DNA from: Luscinia megarhynchos
Lineage: Eukaryota > Chordata > Aves > Passeriformes > Turdidae
Assembly: GCA_034336665.1 (NCBI GenBank)
Contig: CM067568.1
Span: 36,374,770 to 36,438,769 of the forward strand
Direction of reading: 5' to 3'
Length of the DNA stretch: 64,000 nucleotides
The notes under the pieces are model-generated. The model made no database searches, had not been told where the DNA came from, and was given only the letters and a program-made list of their open reading frames with translations. Of this stretch, positions 1 through 12,900 are shown in pieces. Positions within the stretch are counted from its first letter, which is position 1; every line of letters begins with the position of its first letter. The position numbers and the translations under genes were made by a program.

Positions 1-52
1 GTCCTGCAAATTTACTCATTGCTAGAAGAACTGCCAGGGACACGAGAAGGTA

Positions 53-58
53 TTTATT
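53..58 (-). terminator. Candidate BAZ1A polyadenylation signal AATAAA
   Basis: The + strand reads TTTATT, which is AATAAA on the gene strand. It is the only canonical hexamer between the stop codon and the window edge. The 50 bases downstream contain a moderately GT-rich stretch, as expected for a downstream element. A longer UTR outside the window cannot be excluded. Confidence 0.6.
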
Positions 59-83
59 GATTGATCATCAAGTCAGAGGGGAA

Positions 84-105
84 TAAACAAACAAACAAAC
101 AAAAC
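84..105. repeat. (AAAC)n microsatellite in the 3' UTR
   Basis: About five copies of AAAC on the + strand, which is GTTT in the mRNA. Confidence 0.85.
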
Positions 106-750
106 CCCATCCCCCCAAAATTTAAAAAGTTATGGGACTTTTTTTTTTGCCCCAAGTACAAATTTTATAAATACAAAACAAATTCACAAATTACTTTGAA
201 TGCTAAATAAATATCTACTTAATAAACTCAGACCGAATACCTCCAGCCAGCACTGGTACAGTACTTGAAAAGATACGCAGTTGTACTCATTAGTGTTGAG
301 AAGATATGCTCCAACAAGTTTTAACAACACACAGTTTCTTCAACTGTGCTACAGCAGAAGATTTTCTCTGAGTTGATAAAGCCCTCAATACCACAGCTCC
401 TACAAAATCTAGAGGATGAAACAAGGTTATTTTGTGCAGGAAAAAACAAAGTACTTCTGGAAGATATCTGGACACATGAATGTATTAAAAATGTACAAAA
501 CCTCTGTAAACCAGTACTGTATCCAGTACATCTATCAAAATTATTAGACACTGAATAAAACTGTAGCAAAGGTAATCTTTCCTACATTCTCCTGAGTGCT
601 TAATATTATATTGAGAATATAGTGCAGGCCACACTTCAAGGTGGTTAAACAGTTGTTATTGCTTTAAACAGACATGACGACTGCGTAATTTAGCAATCCA
701 TTTTAATGAATGTAATAAATTCCCTCAGAAAATCCTTTGGAAGGCAGAGG

Positions 751-941
751 TTAGATTCGTGACTTCTTCGCCGCTGGAGCGGTGTGGTCCACGTTACCAG
801 ATGTGATGGGAAGTCCAAGCTTTTGAGCCTGAATGTGAAAGAAAGCTTGAAGTCTAGTTCCAGCTTTTGCTTCACTCGTGTTACGAGGGTTGTACTCAAA
901 GCAGTTCGAAAACATCAACTCAATATCTTCAATGAATTCAG
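751..941 (-). CDS. BAZ1A: BAZ1A exon 26: end of bromodomain and C terminus
   Basis: Acceptor ACCAG at the high-coordinate side, phase 1 entry, stop TAA at 751-753. It encodes residues 1497-1559. It completes the bromodomain with the EYNPRNTSEAKAG segment. Asn1514 in the YN pair is the expected acetyl-lysine-contacting residue. The protein ends in a basic AAKKSRI tail, as in other vertebrate BAZ1A proteins. Confidence 0.95.
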
Positions 942-3900
942 CTGGTGAATAAAATAAATTAATTTAGCATGTTTAACGTCATCAGACAGTCTGATAAACC
1001 AATATGACATCAATAAATTAGTACAGTGATCCTACACAGAGCTGCAATACAAAAATATCTTTACATGTATCAAGTTTCTATCACTGTATGTAAACATTCG
1101 TAAGTTTCTCTGATTATCAATATATGTAATACAAATCAGACAGGAATAACAGTACCTTTTCTAATTATTCCATCTGTGTCACTCATTGATATTAAAGGCT
1201 TGAGAAATTACCAGAACTTTCATAACTGCCCATTTCTTATCTATCAATCATGTATCTTAGCTGTAAAGGAACTACGTTCAACAGATTTTATTTTAAAAAA
1301 ATATTACTAACTGCTCTCTTAAAAAACCTAAAACACACCACAAAACCCCAAAGCAAACACAATTCCAGCTTTCTAATCAACTGACACAGTTCTATTTTAG
1401 GACAAGTTTTTAAAGTGAGAGAACAAGGTACAATATACCTCTTTCAATAAATAATACTTACATGCTAACTTATATTCACATTTATTCACTTTTTCACGGA
1501 TTATATTTAAGGCAATAGGCTTTTTGATGATATCATAGTAGTCTGGTACCTAAAAAAAAAGAAATCCAAACAAAAACATTCATGGACAAACAAATGGAAG
1601 CTTAAATTCTGCCTATGTAAAACATTAAAGCAAATCATATATCAGCAAAAAGCATTTATGTTTTGCTTTTAAATAAACAGAGGAGTCCTACACAACTACC
1701 TTCATTCCCTGAACTGAATACTAATTTTCAGGCACTGCTTTTATTTTGTATTGTCTCATTCAAGTAGCAGATTACGACAAACACTAGCCAGCAATTTAAT
1801 GAATAAATCTACTCCTAAATGTCCTGTGAACAGCCATAAGAAAATTTCATGAGCAGATAAGCATTATGCCAATCCAGCTATTCCCATCTATCAAGTACAA
1901 AAATTATTTCCAATATTTTAGATTTTTTATTTTTCCTGTAATGTATTACAATGTTAAAAGCTCTTTAATCATGAGTAATAACTATTTTGACTCCACCACT
2001 GCTCATTCAGAATTCTGAGATTCCATTCACTTGTGCTGAAGAGCAGCAAGCAGGAGACTGTACCCAAGTACCAGAGAGAAACCACCTCTCCAGAACAACA
2101 TCTATGGGATCAAGAGTCAGAGGAGGAAAAGGCCTGCCTAACCTTTAAGTCTACTGATCATTTAGATCTAATTTTGAATTTCAGGAAGCACTAAGTCTAG
2201 GATGACTGTCTCACAAAGTGGGGTGTTAGAAGCGAAAGAAAAAGTTATCACATCCAAACACGACTTTCCCCCTCCAAGGAAAACTATCCACATGCACCAT
2301 CATGTATGTTTTAAAACCAAGCTCTCAGTTATGGCCTGCAATTTTACTCTAGTTCAAGTGCAACATGTAAATAGGAAGTATTAGTAGAGAAACAGAATAC
2401 AATTGATGTATTTTTCATTCCTTTCCCTTTAGGAGTGCTGTTTATGTAATTACTAAAAAAAAAGTAATTTTCTCTTTCTGGCTTGCTGTGCACTGACTAT
2501 TCACTGTATTCTTTACGTTGTCTTAAAGGCAGCTAAAATTTTAAACCAAAATATCTATCATAAAGAAAATTTCACTCAGGTATGGATTTTTTCCTTCCAA
2601 CTATATAGAGATTATCCCTTAGTGACTGATTCAGGCAAACCAGAATGCATGGAATTCTAGCTGCTTAGTTTCAGCATCAAAATTAAGTTGAATTCTCCAT
2701 ACCTCCTTGCAGTCACCAGATTACTGCCCTTCCCAACAGAATTACAATACTTTGGTAGGCAGTCACTAATCTCCATTTCATTCAAAATTCCTCTCCTGCT
2801 CCTCTATGCTTACTTTGTTCACTCACGTACGTCATTCTCTCTGTCCAGATAGATCAATCCTTCCAACTATTTGTGACTGAATTCAGAGTTTCAGGTCTTC
2901 ATTGAACAGCTATCACTGCTAATTTTAGCTGAGCTCTCAAACACCAAACTCTAGATCCCCAAGAATGTCTGTGCAGAGTTGCCTCAGAAGGCTTGGAAAG
3001 GACAGGCACTTTGGCAGGGTCAGATAGTTTCAGCAGTTCCTTACAACAGACAAGACAGTGCAGCCTGCAGAAAGCAGTTTTGGGAAGTTTAATTGTAGTA
3101 AAAATCTCTGGAGCAGCATTTACTTTGGGTACCCACATTATCATCCAGTATTTTGCAATTTAAACAAGAGGGAAGTTAAGAATGAAGCTACAGAATCATC
3201 TTTTTACTGCATTATAGTTAAGAAGATCAGCATGAAGTTGTTTCTATCTTATTATTTATCATAGGTCTGTTCTCAGAATGCCTTTGCATAAATTAAAGAT
3301 TAATTCAACTAATTAATTAATAACCACAAGCTTACCTTTAGCAGTCCTGTGCTCTACTTATTTGGTTGAGTTTTTTCAAACCAAAGCATCTCACATTTTA
3401 AGATGCTCAATGAAAAGCATATTTAAAATTTTGCCAATTGACCACATCAGTTGTAAAAGTTACTTCTGGCACCAAATACCTGAGCTGAAATTCAAGAGTT
3501 CTCCTGAATCCCACTGCTTGGCTCTATCTCCCTGTTTGGACCATGCTGTAAATTCCCAAGGTTTATCAGGAACAAGCAGGACTCTCAGCCATTGCTGTTC
3601 CCTCTACAGCTCTTTCAGTTACCTGGATTTTGGAAACCAGTTTCATGAAAGGCCAGCTGTCATCATGTCGCACCAGTTCCACTATGAGCTGTTCAAAAGC
3701 TGAGAGTTCATGGACTCCACCTTGACGTCCTGAACTTCTCCTGTTCAATACTGGAGGAGATGATTCTGGAAAAAAATGAAAAAAATCCTCAATACCCCAT
3801 CAGATAAAAATTAAAAGCCTGACAATTAAAAAAAAAAAACAACAAAATGTTGAAACACCATTATTTTCTGCTTATTTTAAAACTGTCATTTAACAGCACA

Positions 3901-6900
3901 AAGCATGTAGTTTGGTCTAAAGTATTAACTATACTCCAGTCTTGTCATTTACTACTAAAATGTCTCTCTTGTCATACAAAATGCTAAGAACTCAGGACTT
4001 AGCTGTGTGCCTCCTCCATTGCATTAATTTTGGACATGATTTTTTTTTCACTGATTTCAATCTTAAAACAATGCGTTATACACTTGAAGAAAAGCCCCAT
4101 TAGAGAAAAAACAGAATAACCCCCCTGCTCCTAACTTTTACTTTCACAAAACCTCTATTCAGAATGGTTTTATTTGCTTTCAAGAGTAGGCAGCAGGGTG
4201 GTTAAAGAAAAAGCTCAAAAATTCTGAATAGTAGTAGACAAAAATGGTGCAGAATACAAGGCTGCCACACTGGAGTGCAAGCTCTTACACTCTTGTCTCA
4301 CACTGGGTCCTTTTAGTTTTTAAAAGGTTATTGTATCTTTCCAAGTATTTCCTTACCATCAAAGTATTACCTTAACAAGCAAGGACACTGGTAGCCCTAT
4401 ACAAGACAGACAACATTTTTCTTCTGGTAGCAGTTTCTTGTTGTGTGTGTATATTCCAAATTTCACTATCTTGCCTCTGTGTTCTTAATTATTTAATTCT
4501 TTAATAAAATAAAATTATAAAAGCTACAAGTAAACATTTGCATTTGTGTGAGTTAAAGCAAATTTTCACCTTTCAAATTTTCTATCCACTTATTATAGAG
4601 CATATTGTGTGCAAATACAAAATTTCAAATATGGATGCAATAAATCTCAGAAAATTTTAAGGTTCACTTCTGTCACTGCAAAAGACAGAAGCTGTCTCAT
4701 TAGAAGTGGCAAAACTGCCTTCTATCACTACTTCTAGTCTCCATGCTATACCACACAAATATTTTAGCAAGGAACAGAATGTGCATTTTGCTGTGATAAA
4801 CACATTTCTCTAACCTGCAGATTGTCGTTTTCTTCCTCTTCTCTTGGGTTCAGCAACAGGAAGAGAAAGCTTTGAAGCAGAAACTGGAAATTTCCTAAGC
4901 CGCTCGCTGTGGTCTGCGGTATCAACAATTCGAAATCCAAGAGAGTTGGAAGGGCTGTTTCCCAGCGTCTTACCAGCGCTCTTTCTTCCTCTCCGTCTCC
5001 TTCGAGGACCCAGCAACTCCACAAAAACATCTGCTTGTAATGAACTTTGGCTCTGACGAGTGGTCCGGCTATTAAGTCTTAAGGTAGGCTTTGTCACTGC
5101 TGAAGAGGCTGATTTTATGTTTCTTAAACCCCTTCTGGTCATTTTGGATGAAGATTCAATTTGCTGGCTCCGAGAAGCATATCTTGCCTGACGCTGGCTG
5201 TTCTGACTTGAGAATGGATTGTTGAGTTTGGCTGCTCTCATTTTTAATGGAAACTTGACCTGAGATCTTCCTTGCTTTGACGGGCTACAAAGTGAAATTA
5301 TGTTTATTTATTCCAAAATTCCATTTGTCTCTTTTCCCTCAGTTTTCTAATTCAGCATTTAAAAAATCCAGCCATTCAAGGCTGAACTAGTAAAGCAGCT
5401 GGCTTGCAACCTGATGCAGTCACCCATAATTACTGTTATCTTAAATACTGCTCTGGGGTCTCTTCAGTAAGTATTACGTGAAGTACATACCTTAAAGAAA
5501 TTCTCAGAATTCTGATCATCTTTGCAGCTTTATGCAATGGGAATACATTAACTGGAGCACCAGCTATCAATTTCTTTAAATCACTTATTTCTCACAGCAA
5601 GTGTTAACTACTAGGATTCCTGAACATTATTATCAGCCACATAAGTAAAATGCAGTTGTAAAATGCTACTCATAAGAGTTATGCTCTGGTCAGGGTTTAT
5701 AACTAATACTCAAGACTCCCCTTCCTTTATAGGGAAGATAAATTTATTTCCCAATTATTGAATCTCAACTGTCAGTGCTGCAAATAACCTTGCTTTAGTC
5801 AATTCAAAAGACTGTACCAAAAAGAGAAGAAAAATACTGAGAGATCAGAAAAGTTTCCTTCAATTTTTATGTTGCTGGCATGTGTATCACATCAAATTTT
5901 TACTTATAAAGTTATCACTTTGTACTGTTTAGTTGATGGTGTAGTGTTTTTGGGTTGATTGTTTTTCAAGGAGGCTTTCTTGAGTTGTTTGTTTGTTTGG
6001 GTTATGTTTGTTTTGGTGTTATGGTTTTGGAGCAGTCCTTTCAGGGGGTATGGGTTGCTTGATTTGTTTGTTGTCCTTTTTTAAACGGCTACTGCATTAG
6101 TCCTCAAGCCTTCCAATGTCATGTGGCCTCTGATGAATTGTTTTCCCTAATGTTCTAATACTTTATGCATCTAGTCCTCCACAATTCAAAACTGGACAAA
6201 AATAACTCCAGATTTTCTTCAGAAAACCTTTACTGTTTGAAACTCTCTCCCCTTTACATTCAAACAGTAGCTGTACCAGAACTGCAGCTCTGGTGGCCTC
6301 CTCTCACCCATACACCCAAAGCTGGAATTTTTATCCTGAAAAGTGAGCCCAAGTCCAGTGGCCCTAGCTTTTGTCAGTATTAAATCTTTTCGTAAGAGCC
6401 AAATTCATAACAAGCTGCCATTTTTCTAAAAATAAACATATTTTTCAAACTAGAGTTTCAAGATACATACTAATGTGAACAATTACTCCACATAACAATC
6501 AAGGTAATATTTGAACAAGTCTACTTACCTTATCTCTTCCTCCTCTTGAGATTCATCCTCCTCATCTTGCTCTTCTTCATAATGCTCCTCCTCACTTTGC
6601 CCCATCTCATCATAGTTTGCCTCTTCCTCCCCTTCCAGGTGCTCAGCAGTCTCTTCATCACTTTCCACAGAAGGTCTCTGTCTGGAGGAGAGGCGCCTAG
6701 AGCGCTGTTTTGGTCGGCACTCTGGGCAAAACCAATCTCCTTCAGGAATGACCTAGAAACAGAGGGGAAATGCAGAGAAAAAGCATTAGCAATGTGCAAT
6801 TGTGCTACAGGAACTATTCCCGCTCTGTGTGAAAAGGAAGCATTCTTGCTGCCGAGCTACCTTCAGCTTGGGCCTGATGCAGTAGGTGTGGTAGCCCCGG

Positions 6901-9900
6901 TCGCAGCCGTCACACAGCACCATGCTTTCTGCATCGCCCTTCTTCCGACACACCTTGCAGCGAGCATTGAGGATGGACTTGGACCAGATGACACTTCGGT
7001 CCAGTGTAGACAGATGAAGGAAGACTTGGGACAAGCTGGTAGAAGAAAGAAGTGACTCCCTCCAGCGATCCAGAACTGTTTTATAGGACCGTCCACCATC
7101 ACTGGCATCTTCCATTGAAGAAGAGGATTTAAAAAAATAAGAAAAATTACAAACCTCCACAGAAACTTCTTTTTCAAAGATCCAGGTTATTTGAGAGTAT
7201 CAGGTAATATTCTAACTGTTAAACAGGCAGCAAGGAGCAAACTGGGATAATAATTCAACCTTTGTCTTATCTCTTCAATACTGGAATATTTCTTCCATAG
7301 TTTCCAAAATGCTGGAGCTTTAAGATTTTACTCTTCAATACCTATTCAACTTCGAACTTGCACATACACAGGTCATTAATAAGACAATAAACTCAGATAT
7401 CAACCAGGAAACCTAATTTGATTCAATTTACAAAGTACAAAACATTACTTAAGATTATGAAAAAATGATCGCCTGTCCAATTTACCTTTCTTTGCCTTTA
7501 CATTTGGAAATCTCAAAATGTTTAAAGAAAGTTCACTGGCAAAGAACAGCTTGCAGAGCACTTTTCACCTACTCTTGCTCCAGTATAGTCTACCAGAGAG
7601 CCTTTCAGCTCTCTGCCCATGCCTCACTGCCTTCATTTCTGCCCTGCACTCTGCCTCCACAAGCACCTGCATATCTCTGTGTGGCTGACCAGGCTGCGAG
7701 ACTGACCTGGATGAAATATACCTGTTTCCTTAACACCTTTTAAGCCATGTAGCACACAAAGAAGATCTGTGGTCCACATCAAGTGTCAAACCAAGTAACA
7801 CCTGAGCTCCTAATTAAGTTAAAAATAAACAGGGGAGGGAACAGGGGTGCCAAATTAGATTGTATCTTCAAATAGGTTTGGTTTGCAATCCAGGCCATGG
7901 AAGCAGCCACACAAACACACACACTGAATAGCGAGGGGGACAGTAATGAATAGGAATGGGCAGCTGGGAACTAGAGAAGCAAACAAGCAGTTTGAGAACC
8001 TGAGAGAAAATGGAAGGTATAAATGACACCCTGCACCCTTTCTGCTGAGCAGAAAGCAAACTGCTTTATTGAAGCGAAAAGTTATTCCTTGCATTTTAAA
8101 GTAAGAAGGTTTGAGGACAGGAAGAGACAATACAACAGTGCTTTTGATTATAGGAAATGTCTGAAGACTTCCCTTCTAAAAGTGACAGTCCAGCTACTAC
8201 TGTGTGATCTCAGTTGATTAATGATGCACTCCAGTATATAATGCCAGCCTGCCTGCTGCACTACTGACAGTGGGCACACAAATGGCCTGGGATGCACCTG
8301 TCTGCCAAATGATTTATTCTCAGGAAGAGAAAATATCTAATAACAAATAAAAGGAAAGGACAAAAATGAGACTAATTGCTCTCCTGGCAAGGTCCTTCTG
8401 CCTTCTCATCAACTGACTGCCAGGATTTGTCTAATCTTGCATACATTTGCATTAGCAGCAAGCAGCACATGAGAAGTGATGGGAGAAGGCAGAGCATAAA
8501 CAGGCAACACAGCTTCATAAAAAAAATACAGACACTCCTAAACTGCAAACCTGTATTTCCTAACATTTCCTATTACTTAGTCCTTAGGCTTCCTGTGTTA
8601 AGTTGTCTTCTGAAGACAGTGGACAAGGTCCTTTTCATAGCACTGCAGTATATCTCAATTTTTTTTTTAAATTCAGTAAGAAAATTAAAATCACTTAAAT
8701 CAGATTTGTACTGTAACTCTTACTCTTAAAGACACGTTATGTTAAGCATATATGGAGTCTGGCAAGCGTTTCTTTGGCTAATAATGATAGCTTGAGCTTT
8801 ATTACTTTTATTTGGAGGTTATTTTCAGCCTGGTTTGGCTCACCAATACAGCTCATCACACAACACGACAAATATATTGCAACTGCGAATTTGCAGAGAA
8901 GTAGAGATGAAAATTACTGACCACAACCTGCTTCAGCATATCCTGCTGCTAAACAAACAAGCCAAACAACACCCACTGTTTCAGATCCCAATCTGTAAAA
9001 TAAGAATAACACTTTTTTCTTCCATCCATCATCTTTCTCATTTATATTGTTAACTTGGAGGGAGAAATGGCCTCTTCCTTTGTGTCTGAGCAGCTCTACA
9101 CTGCACAGTGGGATACCCTTCTGTCAGCTAAGTGCTACAAGCCTTCCTACAATGCAAATGAAGTCATTTGACACATCTATGCACTCATCTATCAATAGCT
9201 AATTGAGTTCAGGGAAGGGTTTCCATTTTAGTGTTTCTAGAAAGGATATGCAGTTGTACAATGCTGTAAAGTTTCAGAAAAAAATGGGGACATTAAAAGA
9301 AAGGGGGGAAAACCCCCCAGGATTATGTGAACAGGCAGATTTTGGTCCCAGTTATTTAAAAAAATTCGGTTCTTTATTTCTGGTTGCAGAAACCTTCTTC
9401 TTAGTTTTAAATATTTGAGCTGTATTTGTTTAATGTTTAAAACTTTTGCTTCAATACCTTCAATGTAAGGAACTGACTACAAAATTAATTAAGTAAAAAA
9501 AAAAAAAAAGAAAACCTGATAAAATATTCAATGCTTTCTAATTCTTAGCAATACAAGTAACATTTAAAATTTACCATCTCTCTGACTAGTCTTGTCTTTC
9601 ACTCTCTTCCTCCTTTTATACCCCCAGTGGTGCCTTTCATCATCTTCTGCATTACCTAACATTAAATTCATACAGTTATTTCAAATACCTTTTTGAAGCA
9701 TGGCAGATTATTTTGTAATTCATTCTTTATATTCCATACTTTTGTAGCCTAAAAACCTGACTTGAACAGTGGTTCTCAATATGTGCACACAGTGAAGGGT
9801 ACTCCCTTACCAATTGCACATCCCAATGTTTACTTTGACTCCCACTACAAACAGAATGCTTGAACTAAAACCTCTGAATCCTACCCTGCCTTACCTTTCT

Positions 9901-12900
9901 GTCCATCTCTGGTGCAAATGGCCACAGCAGCAGATGCTAACCACAGGTTTCTCTCTCAGCAAAAAAATGTGCTACCACCAACCTCCTTACAGCTCAAAAA
10001 ATGTAGCCAGGTTATGGGCACAGTTCTCAAGGACCAAGATAATTAGTTCATCTCTCCACCTGAAACAATGTATTTTAGATATTTTTGTGCAGGAGTGTTC
10101 TCGAGTATTAAAATTATTAAATTAACCTCCAAGGAAGGAAGAGCCATGGTCAACCTCCTCTGCTCCAATTACAAGGCACCTTCTTTGACTGTCTTCTCTG
10201 AAGAATAAACAAAAATTCTGTATCATAAAAAAGCCCATTTCCACCTTTGCTGCCTCTGCTCATGAAACTCTGCAGGGAAGTAATGAAAGCATAAGAACAA
10301 AGCATGTGTATATACTGATCATATCCCAGGATATTGCTGGAAGATTTATGATGCTGTTATGAGGACAATTATAAATAGGAAACAGCTTTGGGAGTACAGA
10401 AAATAAAGATAAAATCTAAAAAGAAAGAATGGAATAAAGACAAGCAAAAAGGAACAAAAACTTGGTTTGGGCTTTTTTTTTTTTTTGGTCATGCAAGAAG
10501 TGCATGGCACAAGTTATAAAGCAGGCACATGGCTCCCTCCATCAGTCTCAAAGGTGCTCCCATGAATTAGAATCCAACCTTTTGCATGGAAATCTGAAGG
10601 ATGCTTAAATGACTGAAGTCCTGAACTAGTGCAGAAGACAGCCTTTTTTTGTGGATGCCTCACTGAACACCAGGGCAACCAAATTACTTCATCATTTTAT
10701 AACTTAACTTTCACATCTCTGTAAAAGGAATGATGAGACCTATTACTGCACTGCAAAGTATTTTGAAATGTAAGGAAAAGTAAATTTATATCAAAAAAGA
10801 AGCAAAATTCATAACAAAAACTGCTTGTATTTCTTCCTTCTCAAACAATTTTATTTTCTGAGAAGCAGCACTTCAGAGTTTCTTTCAAACAACTATTTAA
10901 AAAAGAAAAAGGATTTTTTACATTTTAACTCTGAAATGTTTGCAGGAAAACAACGTACTGCAACTGCACCCCCTCCTTTCCATGAGTCTCCTGTAACTAC
11001 CTTAGGCTGCATTGAAGGAATAAAATCCAAATTTTCATAGTAATAGTTAATGAAAGGATTTAAAAGACAGTTCATAATTAAGAAATGCATACCATTTAAA
11101 TCATGCTACATTTAATCACCAGACAACAGAAGATTAGTGGGTATTTAGCAGCTCTGTAAGGCTGAAGGGGCCATTTCTGGGGTTTCCAGATCTCCTTTCA
11201 CATCACTATCTTCCCTGTCAGTCTTTTCTTGCTCTTCCACTTGAACATTTGGTATGCACCTCAACTCTAAACCTATCAGAATCACCAGCAAGGCTCTTGG
11301 CAGCCTGATAGAGCCTCAAACAAAAACAGAGCTAAGAGGAGCAGCTGGTCCTTTTACTGCTGTGCTGGGTCCCTTTGTCTGCTCTGCACCCTGGAGGCCA
11401 CCAGCATAAACCTGCCAGTGACTGCAGGGAATTTCATCATGCTTGCTTTAGGACTAGCAGTCGTAAATGAAAACTAAAACTTGTTAAGTATGGCTCCATT
11501 CCCTATGAGGAACAGAGCAGAGTAAAGGGCGGGATAGAGAGGGCAAAGATACTTTGCAGCAAAAGCGAGAACTGAAATAATGACAAAGTGTGGTTTAAAG
11601 CAGAAATGCAGGGACACTCTTTTTACCACAAGTGATCCCCTTTACTGCTACCAAAACAGAACTCCTAGCACTTGCTTGACTTCCAGTATTTTTACTTCAA
11701 TGGTAACTCAATCAGCCAAAAAAATTTGGGATTATCAGATTTAACATGAGAAACAGATATGCAAGGCATTTTATCTAGGAGAGGCTCCCCTTATATAACT
11801 GCAACTATTTAAAAAACACCCCTCCTGTTAGGAAAAAAAAAGAATGAGTGCAGAGACACAGTAATCTGTATAAGAACAGTCAAACAAAACCAGAAACTCT
11901 GCAAACTAAACCCCAGTGGTTACAAACTTAGAGCTATTGCTATCATCAGAATACTGTTTGTCATACTCTAGAGGAGTCAGGAAAAAAAATGCATCACAGC
12001 TTTGAGCACAGAGCAGTCCTGAAAAACAAGTGTCCGCTTTTCATTAGAAGGTTTAGTAGCGCTACAAACACCTCCTTGTCAAGCTAAGTAGAGAACTTTT
12101 CTATGTCTGTTATACATATGCAATCTTGCCTTCATTCAGATTCACCTTCTGCTAAAAGCAGCCCATTACACAACTGAAAACATGAGACATTTGGCACCAA
12201 AAAGGAAGAGGGAATCTGACACTGTCGTTTAATGGTTAGGGCAGTAAGCCAGAGCAGAGGACACCTGGAATCCTTCCTGCTCCTCAGCGATGTAGGTTAT
12301 TCTATACATTACTGTAATCTTAGAGCAGTAGCATTTTTCACAGCAGAAGAGATGCACGGGCATGTTACAGTAAACAAACATCAGAGATTTATGACATGCA
12401 AAATACATATTTGCTTTCCTTATATCCTCCCTTTGTCATTCAGTATAAAACACCTAAGAGAACAGGATTTCCAAGTTAAAAAAAAACCTTGCCCACCATT
12501 ATTCCAAAGGTAAGGCAAGAACATGAACCAACATAAGATTATGGTAGAGTTGAAACTGCTAAAAACCTTTCTCTCCAATACTTCTGGGGCATGTTTCTTC
12601 TTTTACTCTTTTTCCTCTAACTCAGGATGCACGATCAATGACCAAAGCCTACTAATAACCATGTTTTCCCCCTCAGAGGATTAGTAAACTTACAACTGTC
12701 AGCAAGGGGCTGTCAGCAAAGTACTCTCAGACCCCGCATAGAAATGGAGGCACATAATGCACTATGTATTTACAGCCTGCATATGAAAAGTAGGACAAAT
12801 GCTAGAGGTACTGTCAATTAACTGTTGCACAGGTTGCAATCTAGTCATATAGCAGGAAATAAGCTGTATCATGCCTGGCTTGGAAGGTGCAGACATATTT

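Larger units (their letters stand above)
1..750 (-). other. BAZ1A: BAZ1A 3' untranslated region
   Basis: This stretch follows the TAA stop at 751-753 on the minus strand. It is AT-rich and carries no further BAZ1A coding frame. The only AATAAA on the minus strand here is at 53-58, so the transcript probably ends near 25-43 and the UTR is about 700 nt. A short (AAAC)n run lies at 84-105. The 61- to 82-residue open frames at 290-569 resemble no family I know and look like chance. Confidence 0.75.

Noticed and set aside
1..30. Possible neighbouring gene beyond the BAZ1A 3' end
   Set aside because: Too few bases remain past the poly(A) signal to support anything.
6546..7055. 169-residue open frame on the + strand
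   Set aside because: It is antisense to BAZ1A exons 21-22, whose acidic and PHD coding on the minus strand is well supported.
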